Shown here: positions 1 to 8,923 of the stretch, one piece after another
Layout: the number at the start of each line of letters is the position of its first letter
Numbering within the stretch: the stretch's first letter is position 1
The notes under the pieces: generated by a model
The model's database searches: none
Told to the model about the DNA's origin: nothing
What the model saw: the letters and a program-made list of their open reading frames with translations, nothing else
Translations under genes and position numbers: made by a program
Assembly (NCBI RefSeq): GCF_030815985.1
Contig: NZ_JAUSXM010000001.1
Location: 4,836,001 to 4,900,000, forward strand
Reading direction: 5' to 3'
From: Paenibacillus sp. W2I17
GTDB lineage: Bacteria; Bacillota; Bacilli; Paenibacillales; Paenibacillaceae
DNA: 64,000 nt

Positions 1-102
1 TCAATCAACTGGGATGCATATACGAATAACCAGTTTTCGAGCGCACATCGTCCGTTCCTGAACGGGCTGAGTACGCAAACGACAAAGGAGGTTGTGTATT
101 AG
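1..102 (+). CDS. C-terminal end of a probable GH18 chitinase (partial)
   Basis: Frame 1 is open from the window edge to a TAG stop immediately before the next ATG. The 33 visible residues begin SINWDAYTNNQFSSAHRPFL. A (W)SINWD segment near the C-terminus is typical of the last beta-strand of GH18 chitinases, where its Trp lines the substrate cleft. The ribosome binding site of the following chitinase lies inside the last codons, so the two genes abut with zero spacing and are probably translated together. The catalytic part is outside the window, so the family call rests on this short stretch and on the neighbouring gene. Confidence 0.55.
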   Translation, partial: SINWDAYTNNQFSSAHRPFLNGLSTQTTKEVVY

Positions 103-2202
103 ATGATACATTTAAATAAACACACTGCTGTCAAGAAAACCGCGAAGTTTCTCCTGGGTCTATCCCTGCTCTTATCCGTCATTATTCCTTCTTTTGTGCT
201 CCAACCCGCTACGGCAGCAGCTGCAGATTCTTATAAAATTGTTGGTTACTACCCGTCCTGGGCTGCGTATGGGAGAAACTATAATGTAACGGACATCGAC
301 CCAACCAAAGTCACGCATATCAACTATGCGTTTGCCGATATTTGCTGGAACGGTATTCATGGAAATCCGGACCCTTCGGGCCCTAACCCGGTGACCTGGA
401 CGTGTCAGAATGAGAAGAGTCAGACAATCAATGTACCGAATGGAACGATTGTACTTGGCGATCCATGGATTGATACCGGCAAGACATTTGCAGGGGATAC
501 GTGGGATCAGCCCATTGCAGGCAATATCAATCAGCTTAACAAGCTGAAACAGATCAATCCTAGTCTGAAGACAATCATCTCCGTGGGAGGATGGACATGG
601 TCCAATCGCTTCTCCGATGTAGCTGCGACTGCTGCAACGCGAGAGGTATTTGCAAACTCTGCCGTCGACTTCCTGCGGAAATACAATTTTGACGGGGTAG
701 ATCTGGACTGGGAGTATCCGGTATCAGGCGGACTTGATGGTAACAGCAAACGTCCTGAGGATAAGCAGAATTACACACTGCTTCTGAGCAAAATCCGTGA
801 GAAACTGGATGCTGCCGGAGCTGTGGACGGCAAGAAGTATCTGCTTACGATTGCAAGCGGTGCATCGACGACCTATGCTGCGAATACTGAGCTTGCCAAT
901 ATAGCTGCCATCGTCGACTGGATTAATATTATGACATACGATTTTAACGGGGCCTGGCAAAAAGTCAGCGCGCATAACGCGCCGTTGAACTATGACCCAG
1001 CGGCTTCGGCTGCTGGGGTGCCGGATGCCAATACATTTAATGTGGCTGCCGGAGCACAAGGGCATTTGAATGCTGGCGTACCGGCCGCCAAACTTGTGCT
1101 TGGTGTTCCATTCTATGGCCGCGGCTGGGATGGATGCGCACAGGCGAGTAATGGTCAGTATCAGACCTGCACGGGGGGTTCTTCCGTTGGAACATGGGAA
1201 GCAGGCTCCTTTGATTTTTATGATCTGGAGACCAATTACATTAACAAAAACGGGTACACGCGTTACTGGAATGACACGGCCAAGGTGCCATATCTCTATA
1301 ATGCGACCAACAAGCGTTTTATTAGCTATGATGATGCGGAGTCTGTAGGATATAAAACCGCTTATATCAAGAGCAAAGGACTTGGCGGAGCGATGTTCTG
1401 GGAGCTTAGCGGTGACCGGAACAAAACACTTCAAAATAAACTGAAAGCCGATCTGCCTACCGGAGGTACAGTGCCTCCAGCAGATACGACGGCGCCAAGC
1501 GTACCCGGTAATGCCCGCTCGACAGGTGTGACGGCCAACTCGGTGACGCTGGCCTGGAATGCTTCAACGGATAATGTAGGGGTTACCGGTTATAACGTCT
1601 ATAATGGCAATAATCTTGCAACATCCGTCACCGGAACAACAGCAACGATCAGTGGACTTACTGCTGGTACTTCTTATACTTTCACGATCAAAGCAAAAGA
1701 TGCAGCAGGCAATCTGTCTGCAGCCAGTAATGCTGTAACCATAAGCACTACCACTCAGCCGGGAGGTGATACGCAAGCGCCAACTGCACCAACGAACCTG
1801 GCATCAACCGCGCAAACAACATCCAGCATAACGCTGAGCTGGGCGGCATCCACGGATAACGTGGGTGTAACGGGTTATGATGTGTATAATGGAGCGGCTC
1901 TGGCGACATCCGTGACCGGAACGACAGCAACCATCAGCGGGCTTGCAGCGGATACCTCGTATACATTTACTGTAAAAGCAAAGGATGCAGCGGGGAATGG
2001 TTCTGCTGCGAGCAATGCGGTGACCGTGAAAACAACAGCAGGAACGACGAATCCGGGCGTTTCCGCTTGGCAGGCGAATACAGCCTATACTGTAGGACAG
2101 CTGGTCACCTATAGCGGCAAGACGTATAAATGTTTGCAGTCCCACACTTCCTTGTCTGGGTGGGAACCATCCAATGTCCCTGCATTGTGGCAGGTTCAAT
2201 AG
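103..2202 (+). CDS. Secreted GH18 chitinase with two FN3 modules and a C-terminal chitin-binding module
   Basis: Hydrolyses beta-1,4 GlcNAc linkages of chitin outside the cell. A Sec signal peptide occupies about residues 1-40 (basic start, hydrophobic [17 protein letters not shown], cleavage near ATAAAA). The GH18 barrel spans about 43-455: SVGGWTWS is the conserved strand-3 motif, and [11 protein letters not shown] contains the DxxDxDxE catalytic motif with the acid Glu near residue 204. Two almost identical fibronectin type III modules follow (about 465-547 and 557-642), then a CBM5-type module (about 654-697, [15 protein letters not shown]) with the usual aromatic residues. AAAGGAGG precedes the ATG inside the end of the upstream gene. 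Activity on other GlcNAc polymers cannot be excluded. Confidence 0.95.
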   Translation: MIHLNKHTAVKKTAKFLLGLSLLLSVIIPSFVLQPATAAAADSYKIVGYYPSWAAYGRNYNVTDIDPTKVTHINYAFADICWNGIHGNPDPSGPNPVTWTCQNEKSQTINVPNGTIVLGDPWIDTGKTFAGDTWDQPIAGNINQLNKLKQINPSLKTIISVGGWTWSNRFSDVAATAATREVFANSAVDFLRKYNFDGVDLDWEYPVSGGLDGNSKRPEDKQNYTLLLSKIREKLDAAGAVDGKKYLLTIASGASTTYAANTELANIAAIVDWINIMTYDFNGAWQKVSAHNAPLNYDPAASAAGVPDANTFNVAAGAQGHLNAGVPAAKLVLGVPFYGRGWDGCAQASNGQYQTCTGGSSVGTWEAGSFDFYDLETNYINKNGYTRYWNDTAKVPYLYNATNKRFISYDDAESVGYKTAYIKSKGLGGAMFWELSGDRNKTLQNKLKADLPTGGTVPPADTTAPSVPGNARSTGVTANSVTLAWNASTDNVGVTGYNVYNGNNLATSVTGTTATISGLTAGTSYTFTIKAKDAAGNLSAASNAVTISTTTQPGGDTQAPTAPTNLASTAQTTSSITLSWAASTDNVGVTGYDVYNGAALATSVTGTTATISGLAADTSYTFTVKAKDAAGNGSAASNAVTVKTTAGTTNPGVSAWQANTAYTVGQLVTYSGKTYKCLQSHTSLSGWEPSNVPALWQVQ

Positions 2203-2274
2203 TTAAAATATGGATTACAACATTTTGAATTGAAGCGTGCAGTTTTAGCGAGGCTTAGCTATAGGGAAGAGAAT

Positions 2275-2318
2275 ATAACGAAAAAACACCGGCTACTGGT
2301 CCGGTGTTTTTTCGTTAT
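2275..2318. terminator. Bidirectional intrinsic terminator
   Basis: Perfect 18-bp inverted repeat (arms 2275-2292 and 2301-2318, core ACACCGG/CCGGTGT) with an 8-nt loop. The arm contains A6 on one side and T6 on the other, so it can end transcription of the chitinase gene (+) and of the convergent reductase gene (-). Confidence 0.85.
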
Positions 2319-2356
2319 GCTATGTCAAACAAAGCAGGCTCCAAAAAGGCTATTCA

Positions 2357-3214
2357 TTAGAAATCGAAGTTGTCCGGATCAGGTCCAACGCGTACATCTT
2401 CGTTCAGAGCACTGATCTGATCCATCTCTTCATTTGAAAGTTCAAAGTCGAAGATGGAGGAATTCTCAATAATCCGCTGTTCCTTGGTGGACTTCGGAAT
2501 AGTAATGACTCCATTTTGCAGATCCCAACGCAGGATGACTTGTGCAACCGATTTGCCTTTGGTTGAAGCAATCGCCGTGAGCACTGGGTTGTCCAAAAGT
2601 TGACCTTGCATCAGAGGGGACCAAGCTTCAAGCTGGATACCATGCTTCTCACAGAAAGCTTTAAGCTCAACCTGAGTCAGGCGAGGGTGGTACTCTACCT
2701 GATTGATCATCGGTTTCACTTTGGCATCCTGCATCAGGTCTTCGAGATGATGAATCTGGAAGTTGCTTACGCCAATAGCTTTAATGCGACCAGCCGCGTA
2801 CAGTTCCTCGATTGCTTTCCAGGCTGCTTTGTATTTGCCTGCCTTAGGCCAGTGAATCAGATACAGGTCAAGGTATTCCAGTCCCAGTTTGTTCAATGTG
2901 GTATCAAAAGCGGCAAGAGTCTCTTCATATCCAAGGTCTGCATTCCATACTTTAGATGTAACAAACAGTTCTTCGCGTTTCAGGTTGTTTTCTTGCAAAG
3001 CTTCTGCAATTGCTTGGCCCACACCAGCTTCATTGCCGTATATTGCAGCAGTATCAATGCTGCGGTATCCATGTTTAATCGCATTTTTCACGGCTTCAAT
3101 CAGTTCAGATCCTTCTTCTACCTTAAATACACCAAGTCCGAAGCAAGGCATAGAAACACCGTTATGCAGAGTTACTGTGGATTGTAAATGTTGTGCGGTT
3201 TGAGCTGTTGTCAT
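2357..3214 (-). CDS. ytbE: Aldo-keto reductase, YtbE/YvgN type
   Basis: NADPH-dependent cytosolic reductase of aldehydes and 2-oxoaldehydes (AKR5 group). The catalytic tetrad is visible: Asp54 and Tyr59 in SIDTAAIYGNE, Lys88 in VTSKVW, His121 in YLIHWP. The C-terminal NADP-binding part has IPKSTKEQRI. The tail VGPDPDNFDF matches B. subtilis YtbE as I remember it. The start has AAGGAGGAAA upstream. An MFS pump and a divergent HxlR regulator follow, the same trio as ytbE-ytbD-ytcD in Bacillus, which suggests inducible removal of reactive carbonyls or related electrophiles. The physiological substrate is unknown. YvgN is the alternative name for a close paralogue. Confidence 0.9.
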   Translation of the reverse strand: MTTAQTAQHLQSTVTLHNGVSMPCFGLGVFKVEEGSELIEAVKNAIKHGYRSIDTAAIYGNEAGVGQAIAEALQENNLKREELFVTSKVWNADLGYEETLAAFDTTLNKLGLEYLDLYLIHWPKAGKYKAAWKAIEELYAAGRIKAIGVSNFQIHHLEDLMQDAKVKPMINQVEYHPRLTQVELKAFCEKHGIQLEAWSPLMQGQLLDNPVLTAIASTKGKSVAQVILRWDLQNGVITIPKSTKEQRIIENSSIFDFELSNEEMDQISALNEDVRVGPDPDNFDF

Positions 3215-3410
3215 GAGATTTCCTCCTTAAAGTGTGTAAAAATCAGTCATATTAAGCTGAATTTTTGTTGTTTTATCATACAAAATTAAATCACAGTAGA
3301 TCAAATTGGGTTCAACGTATTATAGTATAATAAAATACCATATGAAACCGGTTCCCCTCGAAGGCTGGAACTGATATATATAAGAGTGAGACCCATGGTC
3401 GGAATGGAAA

Positions 3411-4628
3411 TTAGAACGAAGAAGCTTTCTCCATTTCGACTGATGCATGTTGATCCTTGCTTTCCAGCATTTTAGCCCATGCGGTCAGGATTACAGCTAC
3501 GAGAACCATCAAGGCTCCGACCCATGTCGTGTGAATCAAACCGATGGAATCATTGATCACTCCACCCAAATAGGCACCTATAGCGATCCCTGCATTAAAT
3601 GCGGCGATGTTAAAGGCTGAGGCTACATCCTTGGCCTGTGGTGCATATCGTTCAGCCAAGGTTACAACGTACATCTGAAGACCAGGCACATTCATGAAGG
3701 CGAGCAGGCCCATACCCAGAATGGTGAGCAGTGCTGCCAACTTAAACGGGACGGTGAAGTACATCACGCCGAGAATGATGGTCTGAATGATGAACATGTA
3801 GAAGAGCGCCTTGAGCGGGTTGCGATTGGCTGCTCTGCCACCGATGATGTTGCCAATAGCGATGGCTATTCCGTACAACAACAGAATGAACGCTACTGTT
3901 TTCTCGGAATAACCGCTAATATCATGCAACAACGGGGACAGATACGTAAAGACAACAAATGTTCCTCCGTACCCAACAGCAGTGATGGCAAAAGCAAGCA
4001 GCAAGCGTCCACCTGTAACGAGCTTCAGCTGATCCCGAAATGCCGTCCGTGTTCCTCGCTTCAACGTGGATGGCACGAGTATCAGGTTCCCGATCATCGC
4101 AATGATGCCAACCACAACAATCAGGATAAAGGCAGCGCGCCAGCCCCAATGTTGGCCGATGAGTGTACCGAGAGGTACACCGGTTACTGTGGCAATGGTT
4201 AGACCGGAGAACATGATGGCAATAGCACTCGCCCTACGGTTGGCAGGCACCAGATCGGCTGCAATCGTGGAGCCTATGGACATGAACACCCCGTGTGCCA
4301 GAGCGGACACTACTCGTGCAATGAGTAACATGGTGATGCCCGTCGATAGTGAAGCCATCGTGTTACCCGCAATGAAGACAATCATGATGGCAAGCAATAG
4401 CGTTTTGCGAGATATGGTAGACGTCAGTGAGGTCAGAACAGGAGCCCCAAAGGTAACGCCTAATGCATATAAAGTAACGGTCAGTCCCGCTGTAGTTACG
4501 GAAATGCCCAGGTCATCTGCAATGAGGGGCAGTAGCCCAACGCTGATAAACTCTGTGGTACCGATAGCGAACGCACTGATAGCCAGCGCCAGCAGCGCCC
4601 ACGTGCTGCGTTTTGAATCTTGTAACAT
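3411..4628 (-). CDS. ytbD: MFS drug/metabolite efflux transporter (DHA1, YtbD-like)
   Basis: Proton-driven exporter of the 12-helix DHA1 family, similar in layout to YdhP/YtbD and chloramphenicol or arabinose efflux proteins. It opens with FAIGTTEFISVGLLPLIADDLG, typical of this subgroup, and shows about 12 hydrophobic segments, with a basic loop after helix 2 (SRKTLLL). I chose the ATG at 4628 (405 aa, MLQDSKRSTW) because GGGGGAG lies upstream; an in-frame ATG at 4670 has no ribosome binding site. It lies just upstream of the YtbE-like reductase on the same strand and diverges from the HxlR regulator across a tandem-repeat operator. Substrate unknown. Confidence 0.87.
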   Translation of the reverse strand: MLQDSKRSTWALLALAISAFAIGTTEFISVGLLPLIADDLGISVTTAGLTVTLYALGVTFGAPVLTSLTSTISRKTLLLAIMIVFIAGNTMASLSTGITMLLIARVVSALAHGVFMSIGSTIAADLVPANRRASAIAIMFSGLTIATVTGVPLGTLIGQHWGWRAAFILIVVVGIIAMIGNLILVPSTLKRGTRTAFRDQLKLVTGGRLLLAFAITAVGYGGTFVVFTYLSPLLHDISGYSEKTVAFILLLYGIAIAIGNIIGGRAANRNPLKALFYMFIIQTIILGVMYFTVPFKLAALLTILGMGLLAFMNVPGLQMYVVTLAERYAPQAKDVASAFNIAAFNAGIAIGAYLGGVINDSIGLIHTTWVGALMVLVAVILTAWAKMLESKDQHASVEMEKASSF

Positions 4629-4702
4629 TTCTTGCTCAACTCCCCCGAATGTAGATTTACGTACCGGCAAATGCTATTATGAGTTATTCGGTATAGATTG
4701 AA

Positions 4703-4742
4703 TAGTACGTACTTTTTAGTACCCTACGTACTTTTTGGTGCC
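4703..4742. promoter_or_regulatory. Tandem 19-bp operator between the MFS gene and the HxlR gene
   Basis: Two direct repeats read on the minus strand GGCACCAAAAAGTACGTAG and GGTACTAAAAAGTACGTAC. They contain the palindromes AGTACGTACT and GTACT-N4-AGTAC. The site lies in the short divergent intergenic region upstream of both genes, where an autoregulated HxlR-family repressor would bind. A closely related tandem site occurs at 37679-37719 before the tautomerase-namA genes. Confidence 0.65.
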
Positions 4743-4792
4743 TATACAGCATGCGACGGATGTAATCCAATTCATCAGGGAGGAAGCAAGTT

Positions 4793-5188
4793 ATGGTTAG
4801 AAAAAAATATAACATCTCGGTTGAAGCTACCCTAGAAGTGATCGGTGGGAAGTGGAAATGCGTCATTCTCTGTCATCTGACACATGGGAAAAGACGAACC
4901 AGTGATCTCAAGCGTATTATGCCCGCAATTACACAAAAAATGTTAACACAGCAGCTGAGAGAGCTTGAAAACGACGGAATCGTGAATCGAATCGTATATA
5001 ATCAGGTCCCTCCCAAAGTAGAATACGAATTGAGTGATTACGGGAGAAGTCTTGAACCGATTCTCAATGCGCTCTGTAACTGGGGAGATCAACATATTGT
5101 GAAGGAATACGGAGACAAATCAGCAGTTCTGGAAGATAATGGACTCAATGATTTTAACTCTGACAATAGGGAGCTGGTGCAACCGTGA
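4793..5188 (+). CDS. ytcD: HxlR-family winged-helix regulator (YtcD-like)
   Basis: 131-residue DNA-binding protein of the HxlR/YodB family, which often senses electrophiles or disulfide stress through cysteine. The hallmark N-terminus is present (TLEVIGGKWKCVILCHLTHG), followed by the recognition helix region (ITQKMLTQQLRELENDGIVNR) and the wing (VEYELSDYG). Two cysteines lie in the IGGKWKCVILC helix. The GGGAGGAAG ribosome binding site fixes the ATG. It is divergent from the MFS-reductase genes and overlaps the next gene by 4 bp (GTGA). It probably represses itself and its neighbours; the inducer is unknown. Confidence 0.88.
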   Translation: MVRKKYNISVEATLEVIGGKWKCVILCHLTHGKRRTSDLKRIMPAITQKMLTQQLRELENDGIVNRIVYNQVPPKVEYELSDYGRSLEPILNALCNWGDQHIVKEYGDKSAVLEDNGLNDFNSDNRELVQP

Positions 5189-5862
5189 ACTATGAGATTT
5201 TATATGATGGTGCTTTTGCGATGCTCAAGGTACATTTGCAGCGGGGAGAGCGATTCAAGGCCGAGAGTGGCGCGATGGTATCTATGACTCCTACGGTTGA
5301 ACTGAAGGGTTCGGCAGAAGGTGGAATGTTTGCCGGGTTCGGTCGGATGCTGAGCGGGGAGAAGTTTTTCTTTCAGGAACTGACGGCTGCGGGCGGGTCG
5401 GCAGAGATTCTGCTCTCACCTTCAAGCATGGGCGATGTAGAAGCTGTTGAATTGGACGGTTCCTATTCACTCTATGTGCAGAAAGATGGATTTCTGGCAG
5501 GAACCGAGGGCATTCAGGTGAATACCAAAATGCAAAACCTGAAGAAAGGTCTCTTTTCGGGAGAAGGTTTCTTCATTATTGAGATCAGCGGACGTGGAAC
5601 GGTATTTCTATCTTCCTATGGTGCCATCCATGCGATTAATCTGGCAGCAGGTGAAGAAATGATCGTGGATAACGCCCATTTGGTGGCATGGCCTCATTAT
5701 GTAGATTACCGTATTGAGAAAGCTTCACAAGGCTGGTTATCCAGTGTTACAAGTGGAGAAGGACTGGTATGTCGGTTCCGGGGAGAAGGAACCATTCTTA
5801 TACAGAGCCGCAATCCGCAAGGATTCGGACAATGGGTGAAGCAGTTTATCCCTGCGCGCTAA
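5185..5862 (+). CDS. AIM24 / TIGR00266 family protein
   Basis: 225-residue protein of the AIM24 family, a beta-rich fold with no enzymatic role established in bacteria. Typical features are an early FAMLKVHLQRGERFKAESGA segment, the Gly-rich GGMFAGFGRMLSGEKFF, FFIIEISGRGTVFLSSYGA and a final GFGQWVKQFIP. It starts with GTG, overlapping the HxlR stop codon, with AGGGAG about 11 nt upstream, so it is probably co-transcribed and translationally coupled. Whether it takes part in the electrophile response is inference from the operon only. Confidence 0.88.
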   Translation: MNYEILYDGAFAMLKVHLQRGERFKAESGAMVSMTPTVELKGSAEGGMFAGFGRMLSGEKFFFQELTAAGGSAEILLSPSSMGDVEAVELDGSYSLYVQKDGFLAGTEGIQVNTKMQNLKKGLFSGEGFFIIEISGRGTVFLSSYGAIHAINLAAGEEMIVDNAHLVAWPHYVDYRIEKASQGWLSSVTSGEGLVCRFRGEGTILIQSRNPQGFGQWVKQFIPAR

Positions 5863-5996
5863 TTATTTTTTTGAGAAAGAACACACAGAGTTGCAACGGA
5901 TATGTTTCCATCATCGTTATATGAATAATGGATTTACTTCATTGACTGACGGGTATATATTCTGTTGCATAAGGTCGCACATCATGGAGGTATGAG

Positions 5997-6458
5997 ATGA
6001 CAAGCTCACGGTATAAAAACGCACAAGAAAGTCCGGGATATCTGTTATGGCAGGTTACAGCCATGTGGCAAAAGGAAGTACGCAGGGTGCTGGAGCCCCT
6101 CGAACTGACACAACCTCAATTTGTATTATTGCACGCCTGTTTATGGCTCAATGAACACGATGAGGAAGGCAAGGGAGTTACTCAGGTTCAAATTGCTCAG
6201 TTTGCCAAGGTGGATGTTAACGTGACTTCTCAGGTTCTACGTGCGCTTGAAAAAAGGGGATTAATTACCCGCGCTCGTCATCAGACAGATACGCGTGCCA
6301 ATATTATCACAACAACGGAAGAAGGAACCCGATTGGCTGTGGAGGGAATCCATCTTGTCGAGGAATCGGACAAGGCATTCTTCGAAACTTTGGATGATCG
6401 CAAGGAAGAATATATGGAGATTATGCAAGAGTTTCTTCGTCAAAAAACGGAGAGTTGA
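5997..6458 (+). CDS. MarR-family transcriptional regulator
   Basis: 153-residue winged-helix dimeric regulator. The N-terminal dimer helix (YLLWQVTAMWQKEVRRVLEP) leads to the MarR core LTQPQFVLLHACLWL, the recognition helix (VNVTSQVLRALEKRGLITR) and the wing (HQTDTRANIITTTEEG). GGAGG six bases before the ATG fixes the start. It is flanked downstream by a bidirectional terminator, so it is probably monocistronic; the target is unknown, with the convergent aldo-keto reductase or the AIM24 gene as nearest candidates. No sensing cysteine or ligand pocket can be assigned from sequence. Confidence 0.88.
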   Translation: MTSSRYKNAQESPGYLLWQVTAMWQKEVRRVLEPLELTQPQFVLLHACLWLNEHDEEGKGVTQVQIAQFAKVDVNVTSQVLRALEKRGLITRARHQTDTRANIITTTEEGTRLAVEGIHLVEESDKAFFETLDDRKEEYMEIMQEFLRQKTES

Positions 6459-6555
6459 TCCGTAATATATCTTTTTTTAATTTATTAAACTACAGAATGT
6501 AGTGGAACTGGAAAATTTTCTGATTATTAATAATTATAACACCTCTGTAAAATAC

Positions 6556-6595
6556 AAATAGACCTCCTGACTTTATCTTGTCGGGAGGTCTATTT
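6556..6595. terminator. Bidirectional intrinsic terminator
   Basis: 16-bp stem (arms 6556-6571 and 6580-6595, core GACCTCCTGAC) with one G-U pair and an 8-nt loop. It carries A-rich and T-rich ends on opposite sides and lies between the convergent MarR and aldo-keto reductase genes. Confidence 0.8.
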
Positions 6596-6602
6596 CGGTT
6601 GC

Positions 6603-7577
6603 TCAATCGATTCGATAGGATGCAAATGGCTCGCGGCGACGGAAAGAGTCACTGATCTGATCCAGATCGGCCAACAGCTCATCAGGCAGTGACATGTCCA
6701 GACTAGCCAGATTATGTTCCAGCTGTTCGGTGCGTGTAGCGCCCACAATCACTGTGGATACAGCTGGACGTGTCAGTAGCCATGCGAGCGATAGCACACT
6801 CGGGGAGCAACCATATGAGGCAGCTTTAGCACTCACCTGTTCACTCAGTTGGATATTATGCTCCAGCAGGAAACGGTTGAAGGACGGATCGGTGTCTGCT
6901 CTGGAACCAGAAGGCACACTGGTCTGTCCGTTATATTTACCGGTCAGAATACCACCTGCCAGCGGGAAATAAGGGATAATGCCTACACCCTGATCCAGAC
7001 ACATTGGTACCAGTTCAAGCTCAGGTGTACGGTCTGCCAGGGAATAGCTGGTTTGGGTGGAGATGTAGCGCACATAACCTTTCTGTTCACTGATGCCCAG
7101 AGCTTTCATCAGCTCCCAAGCTGCATAGTTGGAGGCCCCGATGTAACGGACTTTGCCGGAAGTGACCATATCATCCAGTGTGCGCAGTGTCTCATCCAGC
7201 GGTGTATGCGGATCAAAAGTATGGATCTGGTACAGATCCACATAATCCGTTTGCAGACGCCGCAGGCTATGTTCCAGCTCTTGTTGCAGATGGTAGCGGG
7301 AGGAACCCCGCCCATGAGGACCATCATGCCGGGGTAATCCAGCTTTGGTAGCAAGCACCGCGTTTTCCCGTCGACCTGTGAGAGCCTGTCCGATGATGCG
7401 TTCCGATTCCGTGCCTGCGTAGATATTGGCGGTATCGATAAAGTTGATTCCCTGATCCATCGCTGCATGAATAATGCGGGTAGAAGCCGCTTCATCCGCG
7501 CGTTTGCCAAACGCATTGGTGCCAAGCCCCAGTGCCGACACACGCAAACCACTATTGCCCAAACGTCGATACTCCAT
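6603..7577 (-). CDS. Aldo-keto reductase (YajO/IolS-like group)
   Basis: 324-residue NADPH-dependent oxidoreductase of the long AKR group. The tetrad is present: Asp and Tyr in NFIDTANIYAGTESE, Lys in LATKAGL and His in YQIHTFDP. The C-terminal cofactor segment has TVIVGATRTEQLEHNL. It begins MEYRRLGNSGLRVSALGLG, typical for the family, with GGGAG upstream of the ATG. It is not closely related to the first reductase of the window. It is divergent from the LCP gene across about 110 bp. Substrate unknown. Confidence 0.88.
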   Translation of the reverse strand: MEYRRLGNSGLRVSALGLGTNAFGKRADEAASTRIIHAAMDQGINFIDTANIYAGTESERIIGQALTGRRENAVLATKAGLPRHDGPHGRGSSRYHLQQELEHSLRRLQTDYVDLYQIHTFDPHTPLDETLRTLDDMVTSGKVRYIGASNYAAWELMKALGISEQKGYVRYISTQTSYSLADRTPELELVPMCLDQGVGIIPYFPLAGGILTGKYNGQTSVPSGSRADTDPSFNRFLLEHNIQLSEQVSAKAASYGCSPSVLSLAWLLTRPAVSTVIVGATRTEQLEHNLASLDMSLPDELLADLDQISDSFRRREPFASYRID

Positions 7578-7692
7578 CCTTCATCGCTCCCTTTATGTAT
7601 ATTTATGTAATGCAGATTATAACGTAATCTATTGAAAACGTGTTATTAATATAGTTAAATGATTCTAAGAACCCGTTATTAAAGGAGATATG

Positions 7693-8733
7693 ATGGAAAA
7701 CAGTGCTGCACATTTAACAAGACGGAAGCCGAAGAAACCGAAGAAGAAATGGAAGAAACCATTGATCATCACCCTAAGTGTGCTGCTTGTGTTGGGAGGA
7801 CTCGGATTTATTTATCAAAAGCAACTCGTCGTGTTTGCCTTTAATATGTTCGCTTCAGCTACGGTGAAGGATGCCTTGGATGACTCCTTTAAACCAGCTG
7901 GCGATAAGGATGCCCCTGTCGTGGAACATACGGACCCGTTCTCGCTCTTGCTGCTAGGGATTGACCAACGGGATAATGAACCAAGCCGTTCGGATACCAT
8001 CATCTATTCCGTCGTGCGTCCAGAAGACAATAAAGTGCTGCTGCTGTCTATTCCACGCGATTCCTATACCGAGATTGTCGGCCGGGATGTGAAGTCGAAG
8101 ATCAACTCAGCGTATGCCCATGGTGAAGCCAAGATGGCGATGGATACGGTGGAGAATTTGCTGGGGAACAAAGTGGATTTCTATGCCGCGATTAATTTTA
8201 ACGGGCTCAAGGATATTGTTGATGCGGTGGGTGGCGTTGAACTGCCGATCAAAAAGAATATTGAGAACAAGCTCAAAATTCATGAGAAGCTGTTTGTTGA
8301 AGCGAATAAACCGATCTATAGCGGTGAAGAAGCGCTTGGTTATGTGCGTTATCGGGAAGATTCCGATTTCAATCGGACGATGCGTCACCGGATTTTCTTA
8401 AGTGCCTTCATGAATCGTGCGCTGGAAGTCAAAAATCTGACCAAGATCCCGGACGTAATCCAGATTGCCGGATCGAATTTTACAACCAACATGACTTCGG
8501 ACTTTATCGTGAAATTTGCCGAGTCCTTATATATGAAAGATAGCATACCAACGATCAGCAATTACATGCTGAAGGGGGAGGGTGCAACGCGCAGTGGCAC
8601 ATGGTACTACGATCTGTCGGAGGACGATCTGCAGTATGTGCGTGGCATGATCGCCAGTTGGCTGGACCCGGATGCGACCGAGATAATTGAGCCCGAGTCA
8701 GCGGACCAATCGGAGACGAGTGATGCGGCATAA
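7693..8733 (+). CDS. LytR-CpsA-Psr (LCP) family cell-wall glycopolymer ligase
   Basis: Membrane-anchored enzyme that transfers teichoic acid or other anionic glycopolymers from lipid carriers to peptidoglycan. A very basic cytoplasmic N-terminus (RRKPKKPKKKWKKP) precedes one membrane helix (about 26-47) and an extracellular LCP domain (about 80-235). The LCP hallmarks are LLLGIDQRDNEPSRSDTI, the Arg-containing LSIPRDSY, KINSAYAHG and GYVRYREDSDFNRTMRHR, which hold the pyrophosphate- and metal-binding Asp and Arg residues. I prefer the second ATG (7693), because AAAGGAG is too close to 7690. The C-terminus is acidic (EIIEPESADQSETSD). Confidence 0.92.
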   Translation: MENSAAHLTRRKPKKPKKKWKKPLIITLSVLLVLGGLGFIYQKQLVVFAFNMFASATVKDALDDSFKPAGDKDAPVVEHTDPFSLLLLGIDQRDNEPSRSDTIIYSVVRPEDNKVLLLSIPRDSYTEIVGRDVKSKINSAYAHGEAKMAMDTVENLLGNKVDFYAAINFNGLKDIVDAVGGVELPIKKNIENKLKIHEKLFVEANKPIYSGEEALGYVRYREDSDFNRTMRHRIFLSAFMNRALEVKNLTKIPDVIQIAGSNFTTNMTSDFIVKFAESLYMKDSIPTISNYMLKGEGATRSGTWYYDLSEDDLQYVRGMIASWLDPDATEIIEPESADQSETSDAA

Positions 8734-8769
8734 GCATCCATTCTTGTGCAAAAAGCTCATATGAATATA

Positions 8770-8803
8770 AGTCGGGAGAAGCGGTTGCTTCCCGGCTTTT
8801 TTG
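8770..8803 (+). terminator. Intrinsic terminator of the LCP gene
   Basis: Imperfect GC-rich hairpin (AGTCGGGA-G-AAGC, loop GGTT, GCTTCCCGGCT) followed by TTTTTT. Confidence 0.8.
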
Positions 8804-8923
8804 CGTTTGAGATCCTGCGGATGAAATATTGCACAGATATATCTAATGTTTAAACCTCTTTTTATGGCATACATATAGTAAAATATAGGGAAAAGATTAA
8901 ACATCAACCAACGGAGGAAGCTC

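Noticed and set aside
724..1434. 236-codon minus-strand frame inside the chitinase gene
   Set aside because: It is a shadow of the GH18 domain, with no ribosome binding site or recognisable domain.
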